A stretch of 64,000 bases of DNA, taken from NCBI RefSeq assembly GCF_900110705.1, contig NZ_FOEJ01000004.1:248001-312000 (forward strand), given 5' to 3'. This DNA is from Loktanella sp. DSM 29012. Lineage in GTDB: Bacteria > Pseudomonadota > Alphaproteobacteria > Rhodobacterales > Rhodobacteraceae. Position numbers and translations under genes: made by a program. The notes beneath the pieces were generated by a model. It did no database searches and had not been told where the DNA came from. It saw only the letters and a program-made list of their open reading frames with translations. Below are positions 8,992-16,214 of this stretch, piece by piece; the stretch's first letter is position 1, and each line of letters opens with the position of its first letter.

Positions 8992-11084
8992 GCGAAGCCC
9001 GTGAAGGGCAGGTAGGTCACGGGCGTGCCCGGCGTGATGTCGGCGGCATCGTCCGGCAGTTCAACGAGCCCGGTCGCCCATGATAGACCCGAAACACGGC
9101 CTGACCCTTCGGACGGGAAAACCTCTGCCGCACCGTCCGTGATGCGGGCGCGCAGGTATTCGCGGCGGCCGGGCTTCTTGGATTTCGCAAAGGCTGCGGG
9201 CACGGTGAAGGATTGGCGCGCGGGCCAGTCGGCCCCGGCGAGCACGGCAAGTGCAGGGTGGGCAAAGATCAGCGCGCAGACCTGGGCGGCGACGGGGTTG
9301 CCAGGCAGTCCAAACACGGGCGTGTCGTCCCAGAGCCCCATCGCCAGCGGCCGGCCCGGTTTCACGGCGATGCGCCACAGGGCAAAGCTGCCGGTGGTCG
9401 CAAGAAGTGCAGACACGTGATCCTCGTCGCCCGCCGATGCCCCGCCGGATGTCAGGATCGCGTCGCAACGGGTGGCGGCCCCGGTCAGGATGGTGCGGAG
9501 TTTGTCGCGGTCATCGGGCGCGCGGTCAAGATCGACGGGCGTGTGACCCCACCCCGCAACATCGGCCAGCAGCATGGCGCGGTTGGCGTCATAGATCTGC
9601 CCGTCGGTCGCGGGCGTGCCGGGGTCGCGCAATTCGTCACCTGTGGACAGGACGCCCACGCGCAGGGCCGCGCGGACGCTGACCTGACCCGTACCGCAGG
9701 CGGCGAGGGTGGCAAGATCGGCGGCGGTCAGGCGGCGGCCCGCAGGCAGGACGGCGTCGCCGGCCAACATGTCCTCGCCCGCGCGGCGGGCATTGGCGCG
9801 CTGTTTCAGCGGGCCATGCAGGGCAATGTGGGTGGCATTGGTATTGACGTCCTCTTGCAGCACCACGGTATCGGTGCCGTCCGGGATATTCGCGCCGGTC
9901 AGGATGCGCAGTGCGTGACCGGGCGGCACCGTGCCGTCGAATGGTACGCCAGCGGCGGCGCGACCCGGGTGCAGCGGCAAGGTGTGGGGGCCAGCGGGCA
10001 GCGGTCCGGCAAAGGCGTAGCCGTCTACGGCGGCATTGGCATGAGGAGGATGGCTGCGGGTGGCTGCCACGGGGGCGGCAAGGATGCGTCCGGCGGCCTT
10101 TGCCAGCGGGATCGTCTGTGTTGCCGTGACCGGGCTGAGCCGGCCGCGCAGGTGGGCCAGGGCTGTGTCCACCGGCGTCCAATGCGCGCCTTGTGGCATG
10201 GCGAAACAATCGTTGCGCAGGGGCGGCGGGGTCAGTTGCGCAGCGGCGAGGATGTCCTCTGATCCGACGCCCAGCACCCAGCCTTCGTCACTTGCCGGCA
10301 CGTCGAGGCAGCGGGCCATCTGCGCGGGCGGCAGGGCCGAAAAGCTGCGCGCGAAAAGGGCGGTCTGGGCGGCGTCCTTGATGTCGTGTGCCTCTGCCGC
10401 GAGGGCTGCGGGCAGGAGCGAAAAGTAGGTTTCGGCCAGTGTGATCGCGCGGTCGGCGGGTTGGAACGGCCAGACGGCGATATCCGCACCAAAGCGCGCC
10501 CGGAGGCGTGACAGGGTCGGCAGGCCCATGATGACCTGACCACCCACGGCGCCGACACCGCCCAGTTTGAACGGGGATTGCGCACCTTTTGCCGCCATGT
10601 CGGCACCGCGAAATTCGGGCAGGCCATGGTCGCCGTAGTCCGCCTTGGTCCGGGGCAGATCCGGGATGTCGGATTTCAGACCATTGAACCAGAACGGGCC
10701 AGTGCCGGGGAATCGCGCGTTGATCTGGCCTGCGAGGGCAAATCGGTTGTTGGATTTGGGTGCGTCCTGCACGCGCGCTGCGAACCAGTCCCACAGGGCG
10801 AGGGGGTCAGCGTGGCCCGTCAGTGCCTGCGCAAAGCCGCTGGGATAGGCGAAACACAGATCAAAGGCCGCGAGCGTGCGCCGGCCAGCGGCCAGTTCAT
10901 CGGCGAGCGTGTCGATCAGATAAGCCTCTGCCAAGGCGCGGTTGCGGTGATAGACTGGGGTCTGTGCCTGACCGGCGCGGGCGATACAGGTCCAGATGGC
11001 ATCGGCGGTCGGACGCGGGCCGCGGTCGTTGCCGCTGGACCAATCCACGGCGATGACCGTGTCAAAGCGGGGATCATGGGTCAT
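8988..11084 (-). CDS. moeA: Fusion protein: DUF429-like N-terminal domain + MoeA molybdopterin molybdenumtransferase
   Basis: A 698-residue two-domain protein. Residues about 1-295 begin with a VIAVDWSSGND motif resembling RNase H-fold DUF429 proteins; I do not know its function, though relatives in this bacterial group are found beside Mo-cofactor genes. Residues about 300-698 are a complete MoeA that inserts molybdate into adenylylated molybdopterin: an N-terminal HANAAVDGYA stretch, STGDEL near 510, TSGGASAGDEDHV near 570, and a PGRP-LGLPGNPVA region. The start overlaps the stop of mobB by 4 bases. One continuous frame with no internal stop supports a true fusion. The first domain may act on nucleotides in cofactor maturation; that is speculation. 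Confidence 0.9.
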   Translation of the reverse strand: MTHDPRFDTVIAVDWSSGNDRGPRPTADAIWTCIARAGQAQTPVYHRNRALAEAYLIDTLADELAAGRRTLAAFDLCFAYPSGFAQALTGHADPLALWDWFAARVQDAPKSNNRFALAGQINARFPGTGPFWFNGLKSDIPDLPRTKADYGDHGLPEFRGADMAAKGAQSPFKLGGVGAVGGQVIMGLPTLSRLRARFGADIAVWPFQPADRAITLAETYFSLLPAALAAEAHDIKDAAQTALFARSFSALPPAQMARCLDVPASDEGWVLGVGSEDILAAAQLTPPPLRNDCFAMPQGAHWTPVDTALAHLRGRLSPVTATQTIPLAKAAGRILAAPVAATRSHPPHANAAVDGYAFAGPLPAGPHTLPLHPGRAAAGVPFDGTVPPGHALRILTGANIPDGTDTVVLQEDVNTNATHIALHGPLKQRANARRAGEDMLAGDAVLPAGRRLTAADLATLAACGTGQVSVRAALRVGVLSTGDELRDPGTPATDGQIYDANRAMLLADVAGWGHTPVDLDRAPDDRDKLRTILTGAATRCDAILTSGGASAGDEDHVSALLATTGSFALWRIAVKPGRPLAMGLWDDTPVFGLPGNPVAAQVCALIFAHPALAVLAGADWPARQSFTVPAAFAKSKKPGRREYLRARITDGAAEVFPSEGSGRVSGLSWATGLVELPDDAADITPGTPVTYLPFTGFA

Positions 11085-11575
11085 GCCAGTCCCACCTCTG
11101 TCAGGATAAAATCGGCGATGGCGGCCGTATCGTTCAGGTCCAGCAACGGGCGGTCGATATTGAGCGGGCTGTCGGTAGCGACTGCGCGGATGGTGGGGTC
11201 GGTGGTGGCAATCAGTTGATTTTCGGTGACAGCGCGAAAGGCCTCGACCTTGGGGTGCGTGTCGCGTTTGTAGCCTTCGATCAGGACCAGATCGACGGGG
11301 GCGAGTTGCGCCAGCAGATCCGCGAGAGGCGGTTCATCCGCGCCACGCAACTCGGTCATGAGCGCCCAGCGGTTGGCGGAGGCGAGCACCACCTGCTGCG
11401 CGCCCGCCTGACGGTGGCGGTAGCTGTCCTTGCCGGGTTGATCGACATCGACGCTGTGGTGGGCGTGTTTGATCGTGGACACGGTAAAACCGCGCGCGGT
11501 GATTTCGGCGACGAGGCGTTCCATCAGTCCGGTCTTGCCTGCGTTTTTCCAGCCGGTGATGCCGTAGATTTTCAT
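11081..11575 (-). CDS. mobB: Molybdopterin-guanine dinucleotide biosynthesis adapter MobB
   Basis: A 164-residue P-loop GTP-binding protein that assists MobA in converting Mo-molybdopterin to the guanine dinucleotide form. The Walker A is GWKNAGKTGL near residue 8, followed by TVSTIKHAHH and a later VLIEGYKRD motif, all typical of MobB. It sits between mobA and the moeA fusion with 4-base overlaps on both sides, so the three are translated as one unit. The cofactor would serve formate dehydrogenase or DMSO-reductase-type enzymes encoded elsewhere, and fdhD nearby supports a formate dehydrogenase. Confidence 0.95.
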   Translation of the reverse strand: MKIYGITGWKNAGKTGLMERLVAEITARGFTVSTIKHAHHSVDVDQPGKDSYRHRQAGAQQVVLASANRWALMTELRGADEPPLADLLAQLAPVDLVLIEGYKRDTHPKVEAFRAVTENQLIATTDPTIRAVATDSPLNIDRPLLDLNDTAAIADFILTEVGLA

Positions 11576-12153
11576 AACATGGCCTGTGCAGTGGCAAGAT
11601 CGTCAGGGGTGTTCACGTTGAAAAACGCAGCATCGTCGGGAAATTCCGCCGTGCCGGCATCATGGGCGCGGGTGAACTGGACGACCTTGCGGGTGCCGTC
11701 GTGCAGGGCCTGTCGCAGCGCGTTGCGCAAGCTGACGGGCCAGAGGCCAAAAGTCGGCTGCCGCCCGCCCGGTGACGCGGCCAGCGCCAGGCCTGCCGCG
11801 CCGCCCGCCAGCTGGAGTTGCGGGACCAGATCGCAGGGCAGGAACGGCGTGTCGGCGGCGGCGGTGACGATGTGGCTGTGGCCGGTCGTAGCCGCATGGT
11901 CGAGGCCCGCCAGCACGCCTGCCAGCGGTCCGGGGTGATCTGCGATGCTATCCGCGATCACGGTCAGACCAAGAGGTGCAAAGCGTGCCGGATCGCCGTT
12001 GGCGTTCAGCGCCAGCCCGTCGCATTGCGGGTCCAGTCGTGCGATGACGTGGTCGATGATGCGGCTGGTGTGGAGGCGCAAGAGCCCCTTGTCCCCGCCG
12101 CCCATGCGGGTGGCCTGACCGCCTGCAAGGATGATGCCAAGTGGTGCCCTCAT
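11572..12153 (-). CDS. mobA: Molybdenum cofactor guanylyltransferase MobA
   Basis: A 193-residue nucleotidyltransferase that adds GMP from GTP to Mo-molybdopterin. The N-terminal GTP-binding signature LAGGQATRMGGGDKGLL (near residues 9-25) is unmistakable, and the HPGPLAGVLAGL and AADTPFLP motifs follow. I chose the ATG at 12153; the frame continues upstream to 12216 but that part lies in a family B repeat and lacks MobA similarity. It is the first gene of the mobA-mobB-moeA chain. The 5' leader of this transcript contains the family B hairpin in antisense orientation. Confidence 0.95.
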   Translation of the reverse strand: MRAPLGIILAGGQATRMGGGDKGLLRLHTSRIIDHVIARLDPQCDGLALNANGDPARFAPLGLTVIADSIADHPGPLAGVLAGLDHAATTGHSHIVTAAADTPFLPCDLVPQLQLAGGAAGLALAASPGGRQPTFGLWPVSLRNALRQALHDGTRKVVQFTRAHDAGTAEFPDDAAFFNVNTPDDLATAQAML

Positions 12154-12165
12154 GGTCGGCCCGCG

Positions 12166-12207
12166 CCGCTGTTTCGCTGACGCGAAAGGCGCACCGCCCG
12201 CCGACCC
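12166..12207 (+). repeat. Family B hairpin repeat, copy 1
   Basis: CCGCTG is followed by a perfect TTTCGC-TGAC-GCGAAA hairpin and the conserved tail GGCGCACCGCCCGCCGACCC. It lies upstream of mobA, on the strand opposite to that gene. It shares the tail, but not the stem sequence, with the copies at 47336 and 58203. Confidence 0.75.
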
Positions 12208-12251
12208 GTATCGCATTGCTGTTCGGTTTGCGCCTGAACAGGGTGTGTGTT

Positions 12252-12299
12252 CCCGGGGCGCTGCCCCGGACCCCGGGATATTTGCGACCAGAAGAAGAC
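12252..12299 (+). repeat. Family A intergenic hairpin repeat, copy 2
   Basis: One hairpin (CCGGGGC-GCT-GCCCCGG at 12253-12269) is followed by CCCCGGGATATTTGCGACCAGAAGAAGA. The second hairpin seen in copies 1, 3 and 4 is missing. The tail subtype GACCAGAAGAA is shared with copy 3. It sits between fdhD and mobA. Confidence 0.75.
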
Positions 12300-12336
12300 C
12301 GCCATGCGGCCAGGTCTGTCGAATATGTCACACATG

Positions 12337-13215
12337 TCAGGCACTGCCCTTGCGGGCCGATTTGCGCGGCTCGTCAGCCTGCGCTGCGGGGTCGGCGTCG
12401 CGGATCAGGCGATGTTCGCCTGACAGACAGACGAAGCGCTGCCCTTTCATGCGACCGATCAGGGTCAGGCCGACCTGTCGGGCAATTTCCACACCCCAGG
12501 CGGTAAAGCCCGACCGGGACACCAGTGTCGGGATGCCCATCAGCGCGGTCTTGATCACCATTTCGGAGGTCAGGCGGCCTGTCGTGTAGAGGATCTTGTC
12601 GCCCGGTGTTTCGGTTTCGGAAAACATCCAGCCAGCGATCTTGTCGACGGCATTGTGGCGGCCCACGTCCTCCATGTAGATCAGCGGCTGGGCATCACGG
12701 CACAGGACGGTGCCGTGGATTGCACCTGCCGCAAGATACAGGCTGGGCGTGCGGTTGATCTGGTGCGACAGCGCGTAGAGGTGCGATGTCCGGACAGGCG
12801 TATCCGGCAGGGTCAGGCCGTCCAGACCTTCCATCATGTCGCCGAATACGGTGCCGACGGCGCAACCGGATGTCCGGGTCTTGCGGGCGAGTTTGTCCTC
12901 GTGGTTGGTTTGCTGCGCGGTGCGGACGACGACGGTTTCGACCTCTTCGTCGTAGTCCACGCGGGTCACCTGATCGCTGCGTTTCAGCATGCCCTGATTG
13001 AGCAGAAACCCCAAGGCGAGATATTCGGGATGATCGCCGATCGTCATCGCGGTGACGATTTCACGTGCGTTGAGGTAGATCGTGAGGGGGCGTTCCTCGA
13101 CCACGGCGAGGTCGACGGGCGCACCCGTGTGATCGGTGCCTGTGACGCTGCGGGTCAGGCGCGGGTCATCCGGCGCGGGAGCGATCCGGATGCCGGGGGG
13201 GATGAGATTGGTCAA
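12337..13215 (-). CDS. fdhD: Formate dehydrogenase accessory sulfurtransferase FdhD
   Basis: A 292-residue protein of the FdhD family, which passes sulfur from a cysteine desulfurase to the molybdenum cofactor of formate dehydrogenase. The conserved loop here reads RTSGCAVGTVFGD, giving one cysteine (Cys118) where Escherichia coli FdhD has a CxxC pair. The GRHNAVDKIAGW region and the C-terminal SRSGFTAWGVEIARQVGLTLIG stretch are typical. It is divergent from azlC over 57 bases and sits upstream of mobA on the same strand, separated by one copy of each repeat family, so it may or may not be co-transcribed with the mob genes. Confidence 0.93.
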   Translation of the reverse strand: MTNLIPPGIRIAPAPDDPRLTRSVTGTDHTGAPVDLAVVEERPLTIYLNAREIVTAMTIGDHPEYLALGFLLNQGMLKRSDQVTRVDYDEEVETVVVRTAQQTNHEDKLARKTRTSGCAVGTVFGDMMEGLDGLTLPDTPVRTSHLYALSHQINRTPSLYLAAGAIHGTVLCRDAQPLIYMEDVGRHNAVDKIAGWMFSETETPGDKILYTTGRLTSEMVIKTALMGIPTLVSRSGFTAWGVEIARQVGLTLIGRMKGQRFVCLSGEHRLIRDADPAAQADEPRKSARKGSA

Positions 13216-13272
13216 TTGCAGTTCCTGTGGGTCAGGCGTAACCGGGTGAGGACTGAAACTTAGGGGGAAACC

Positions 13273-13971
13273 ATGGCCCTTGCCACCGGGAAATCAGCCT
13301 ATCTGCAAGGTGTCCGCGACGGGATGCCGTTTTTGCTGGTTGCCGTGCCTTTTGCTGCCCTGTTCGGCGTGTCGGCCGTCGAGGCGGGGTTGAGCATCGG
13401 GCAGGCCATGGGGTTCAGCGTGCTGGTGATCGCCGGTGCGTCGCAATTTGCCGCGTTGCAGATGATCGTGGACAATGCGGGCGTTGCGCTGACCTTGCTG
13501 GCGGCGCTGGCGGTCAACCTGCGCATGGCGATGTACAGCGCGTCGCTGGTGCCCTATCTGGGTGAGGCCCCGCTGTGGAAACGCGCCTGCGTGTCCTATC
13601 TGCTGTTCGATCAGAGCTATGTCGCTGCTGTCGCGCGCTACGAGGCCGATGGTATGATGCGCCTGCGTGACCGGGTCGCGTTTTTCTTTGGTGTGGCGAC
13701 GCCGATCGCGCCGACCTGGGTGCTGGCGACGCTGGCGGGTGCGCTCTTGGGGGCGCGCATCCCGGATGCGGCGGCGCTGGATTTCGCGCTGCCGATCACA
13801 TTTATCGCGATGGTGGGGCCGATGCTGCGGACGCTGGCGCATGTGGCGGCGGCACTGGTGTCGGTTGTCGTGGGGTTGGCGCTGGTCGGGTTGCCGTCGG
13901 GCACGGGGCTGTTGATCGCGGCTGCCTGTGCGATGGCGGCAGGTGTGATTGTCGAGGGGAGGCGGGCATGA
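13273..13971 (+). CDS. azlC: AzlC-family branched-chain amino acid exporter, large subunit
   Basis: A 232-residue integral membrane protein with an N-terminal DGMPFLLVAVPFAALFG segment and the GASQFAALQMI helix characteristic of AzlC/YgaZ. It has around six hydrophobic helices. With AzlD it forms a two-component exporter of branched-chain amino acids such as leucine or valine, or analogues. Its stop overlaps the azlD start by 4 bases, so the two subunits are co-translated. The gene is divergent from fdhD with only 57 bases between starts. No regulatory gene is beside it. Confidence 0.93.
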   Translation: MALATGKSAYLQGVRDGMPFLLVAVPFAALFGVSAVEAGLSIGQAMGFSVLVIAGASQFAALQMIVDNAGVALTLLAALAVNLRMAMYSASLVPYLGEAPLWKRACVSYLLFDQSYVAAVARYEADGMMRLRDRVAFFFGVATPIAPTWVLATLAGALLGARIPDAAALDFALPITFIAMVGPMLRTLAHVAAALVSVVVGLALVGLPSGTGLLIAAACAMAAGVIVEGRRA

Positions 13972-14297
13972 CTGATGCAGTGATCTGGACGGTGATCCTG
14001 GCGCTGGGCGTGGGGACGTTTCTGATCCGGTTCTCGTTTCTGGGGCTGATCGGAACGCGGCCGATGCCGCCGCTGGTGTTGCGCCTGCTGCGGTATACGC
14101 CTGTTGCGGTGCTGCCGGGGCTGGTGGCACCCTTGGTGGTGTGGCCTGCGGCAACGGAGGGCGCACCGGAACCCGCGCGTCTGTGCGCCGCTGCGGTGGC
14201 GCTGGCGGTGGGGTTGTGGACGCGCAGCGTGATACCCGCCGTGTTGGCAGGGTTTGCGACACTGTATCTGGGGCTGTGGCTGACGGGCGCGTTCTAG
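13968..14297 (+). CDS. azlD: AzlD-family branched-chain amino acid exporter, small subunit
   Basis: A 109-residue membrane protein with four hydrophobic helices, the usual AzlD/YgaH size. The GVGTFLIRFSFLGLIG start and LRYTPVAVLPGLVAPL segment are typical. It overlaps azlC by 4 bases and its stop overlaps the convergent lipoprotein gene by 4 bases, so no spacer remains for a terminator between them. Confidence 0.92.
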   Translation: MTDAVIWTVILALGVGTFLIRFSFLGLIGTRPMPPLVLRLLRYTPVAVLPGLVAPLVVWPAATEGAPEPARLCAAAVALAVGLWTRSVIPAVLAGFATLYLGLWLTGAF

Positions 14298-14905
14298 CGC
14301 ATCTGCATTTCGATTTCGGCCAGCGCCAGCGCCTTGTTGTCGGGATCGTTTTCGCGCCATTCGCGTGTCGTGACACCCGGCAGTGCGCCGAACGCATCCG
14401 ACAGCCGGTTGGGCGAGAACGTGCTTGGCAGCCGCTCAAACCCTGGCAAGGCGCGCAGGATGCCGGATGTGGCACGCGCACAGAAGGCCTGCGGCACGGG
14501 GCCGTTCGTCAGCGCGAGGGTCGCGGCCCGTTCGGCCACGGCATCACTGACGGGGATCGTCTGGGCGATGACATAGAACGTCTGTCGCGCGTGGTACGAG
14601 ACGTAATAGGCCTCGACCTCGGGAGTCATGCCAAAGAGCACGTCGTTGCGTTCCGCGACAAAACTGTGGCGGAACGATCCGGCGGGGTCGAACATGATCC
14701 GCTGGCTTGGTGCGTCGATCAGCAGCGCGGTATGCGCGCCGCTGTCGTTGGAAATGCTGCGCATCGTGTACAGCGTCAGCACGCGCGGACCGGGGCCTGC
14801 GAACTGGCGCTGGGCGATCAGGTCGGGCGGTGATGATGTCTGCGGTGCGGAACAGCTTGCAAGCGCGGCAGCCCCGCCAAGCAGGACAAGACGCCGGGTC
14901 AGCAT
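14294..14905 (-). CDS. Putative lipoprotein, possible permuted papain-like enzyme
   Basis: A 203-residue protein with a lipoprotein signal (MLTRRLVLLGGAAALASC, lipobox Cys near 18). I do not recognise a named family. A conserved-looking HTALLID segment is followed about 90 residues later by FCARATSGIL. The His-before-Cys order and hydrophobic surroundings resemble circularly permuted NlpC/P60-like amidases, but this is a pattern guess. Its ATG overlaps the stop of the 44-residue oxidase subunit by one base (TGATG), so the two are probably co-translated, which could tie it to the cell envelope. Confidence 0.65.
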   Translation of the reverse strand: MLTRRLVLLGGAAALASCSAPQTSSPPDLIAQRQFAGPGPRVLTLYTMRSISNDSGAHTALLIDAPSQRIMFDPAGSFRHSFVAERNDVLFGMTPEVEAYYVSYHARQTFYVIAQTIPVSDAVAERAATLALTNGPVPQAFCARATSGILRALPGFERLPSTFSPNRLSDAFGALPGVTTREWRENDPDNKALALAEIEMQMR

Positions 14906-15039
14906 CAGCCGTTGACGAGCGCGAGGAAGATCAGCAGGACGATGATCGCGACGGCTCCGCGCGAAATGAACCACATGAACCAATCAAAGGTCTTTTCGTG
15001 TTCGGTGGTGTCCATTTCGCCGTGCTTGTGGTCTGACAT
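14905..15039 (-). CDS. aa3-type cytochrome c oxidase subunit IV
   Basis: A 44-residue protein: a polar N-terminus rich in His, Lys and Glu (HKHGEMDTTEHEKTFDWF), then one transmembrane helix. This is the pattern of the small subunit IV of alphaproteobacterial aa3 cytochrome oxidases, whose role is thought to be accessory because it is dispensable in studied species. I chose the ATG at 15039 because the frame upstream has no similarity. It is far from any catalytic oxidase gene in this window, which is usual for this subunit. It is followed directly by the lipoprotein gene. Confidence 0.85.
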   Translation of the reverse strand: MSDHKHGEMDTTEHEKTFDWFMWFISRGAVAIIVLLIFLALVNG

Positions 15040-15112
15040 GTCTGTGTCCCCTGGGTGTGCTTTGGCGCTGAAATAGCCCATTCGGGCGGGGCTGTCACGC
15101 CCTGCGGATGGT

Positions 15113-16156
15113 CTATTCGGTCGCAATGCCGTCAGGTGCTGCCGTGAAATACCACGCGCCGTCATCGGCCAGTTCACGTGTCGCGCGCCCGGCCTGATGC
15201 AGATGATTCAGATGGGCAACCGATTCCACCAACGCGAGCCCGTAGGTGCCTGCGTCGATGGTGCGTTTGAACAGAACGGGAAAGCATTGGGCCGCCGTGC
15301 GGGGGGCGTCGAGGTAGGCGGCCAACCGCGCCAGAGCGTTGTGGTGATTGTCGATCATCTGCCGCAGACGCAACGGCAGGCCCGTATAGGGCAGTTTGTG
15401 TCCGCCGAGGATCAGTTGATCCGGGAGGGCATGCGGCAGGAACCGGTTACAGGATTCGATCCAGTCGGCAACGGGGTCCGCGTCGGGTTCTGTGGGATAA
15501 ACGCCAAGGTTCGGGCTGATCGACAACAGCAGTTGATCGCCACCCAGCACGACGTCGCCGTCGCGCGACCACAGGGTCGCGTGTTCCGGCGCATGGCCGT
15601 CACCCATGCGGATGTCCCAGGTGCGGCCTGCTGCGGTCAGGGTGCCGCCTTCGATCAGGCGGGTAAAACCCAGCGGCAGGGCATGTACGCAATCGGCAAA
15701 ATTGAAGGGACGTTCAGCGCTGCGCCTGGCCAGCGTGGGGCCATCCATCCCGGCGCGCGTCCAGAATGCGATCTGTTCCGGCAGGGGTTCGGATTGTTCG
15801 TCCAAAATCAGCATCCGCGCCTGAAGATAGGCCGTGCGCGTGGTCAGCAGTTCCGCGCCCTGGGCCATGAACCAACCAGCCAGCCCGATGTGATCGGGGT
15901 GGTGGTGGGTGACCAGAACACGGGTGACGGGTTTGCCTGCCAGCGGTCCATCCAGAAGATCCTGCCAGATCGCGCGGGTCTTGCGCGTGTCGAACCCGGT
16001 ATCGACGATCGTCCAGCCATCCCCGTCGTCCAGCGCATAGACATTGACGTGATCCAGCGCCATCGGCAGCGGCAGTCGCATCCACAGGATGCCGGGGGCC
16101 ACCGTGATGGCGGTGCCGGGTGCGGGTGGGTCGGGAAAGGGTGTTGCAATCTTCAT
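15113..16156 (-). CDS. MBL-fold metallo-hydrolase
   Basis: A 347-residue metallo-beta-lactamase-fold hydrolase. The metal-binding motif THHHPDHIGLAGW is near residue 105, a second His-containing segment GDGHAPEHATL near 195, and a C-terminal GGHKLPYTG loop. A C-terminal helical extension of about 80 residues resembles the glyoxalase II-like and LACTB2-like subgroups. The substrate is unknown. I chose the ATG at 16156 over the open frame to 16198. It lies downstream of the acyl-CoA dehydrogenase on the same strand, with a hairpin between them that may separate the transcripts. Confidence 0.88.
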   Translation of the reverse strand: MKIATPFPDPPAPGTAITVAPGILWMRLPLPMALDHVNVYALDDGDGWTIVDTGFDTRKTRAIWQDLLDGPLAGKPVTRVLVTHHHPDHIGLAGWFMAQGAELLTTRTAYLQARMLILDEQSEPLPEQIAFWTRAGMDGPTLARRSAERPFNFADCVHALPLGFTRLIEGGTLTAAGRTWDIRMGDGHAPEHATLWSRDGDVVLGGDQLLLSISPNLGVYPTEPDADPVADWIESCNRFLPHALPDQLILGGHKLPYTGLPLRLRQMIDNHHNALARLAAYLDAPRTAAQCFPVLFKRTIDAGTYGLALVESVAHLNHLHQAGRATRELADDGAWYFTAAPDGIATE

Positions 16157-16179
16157 GCCTGACCTTGTGGCAGGCTTTG

Positions 16180-16205
16180 CGGCGGGTCGCAAAGGCAACC
16201 CGCCG
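16180..16205 (-). terminator. Hairpin downstream of acyl-CoA dehydrogenase gene
   Basis: CGGCGGGT (16180-16187) pairs with ACCCGCCG (16198-16205) over a 10-base loop, ten bases past the stop of the minus-strand gene. No U-run follows, so it is a candidate only. Confidence 0.5.
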
Positions 16206-16214
16206 TCATGCGGG

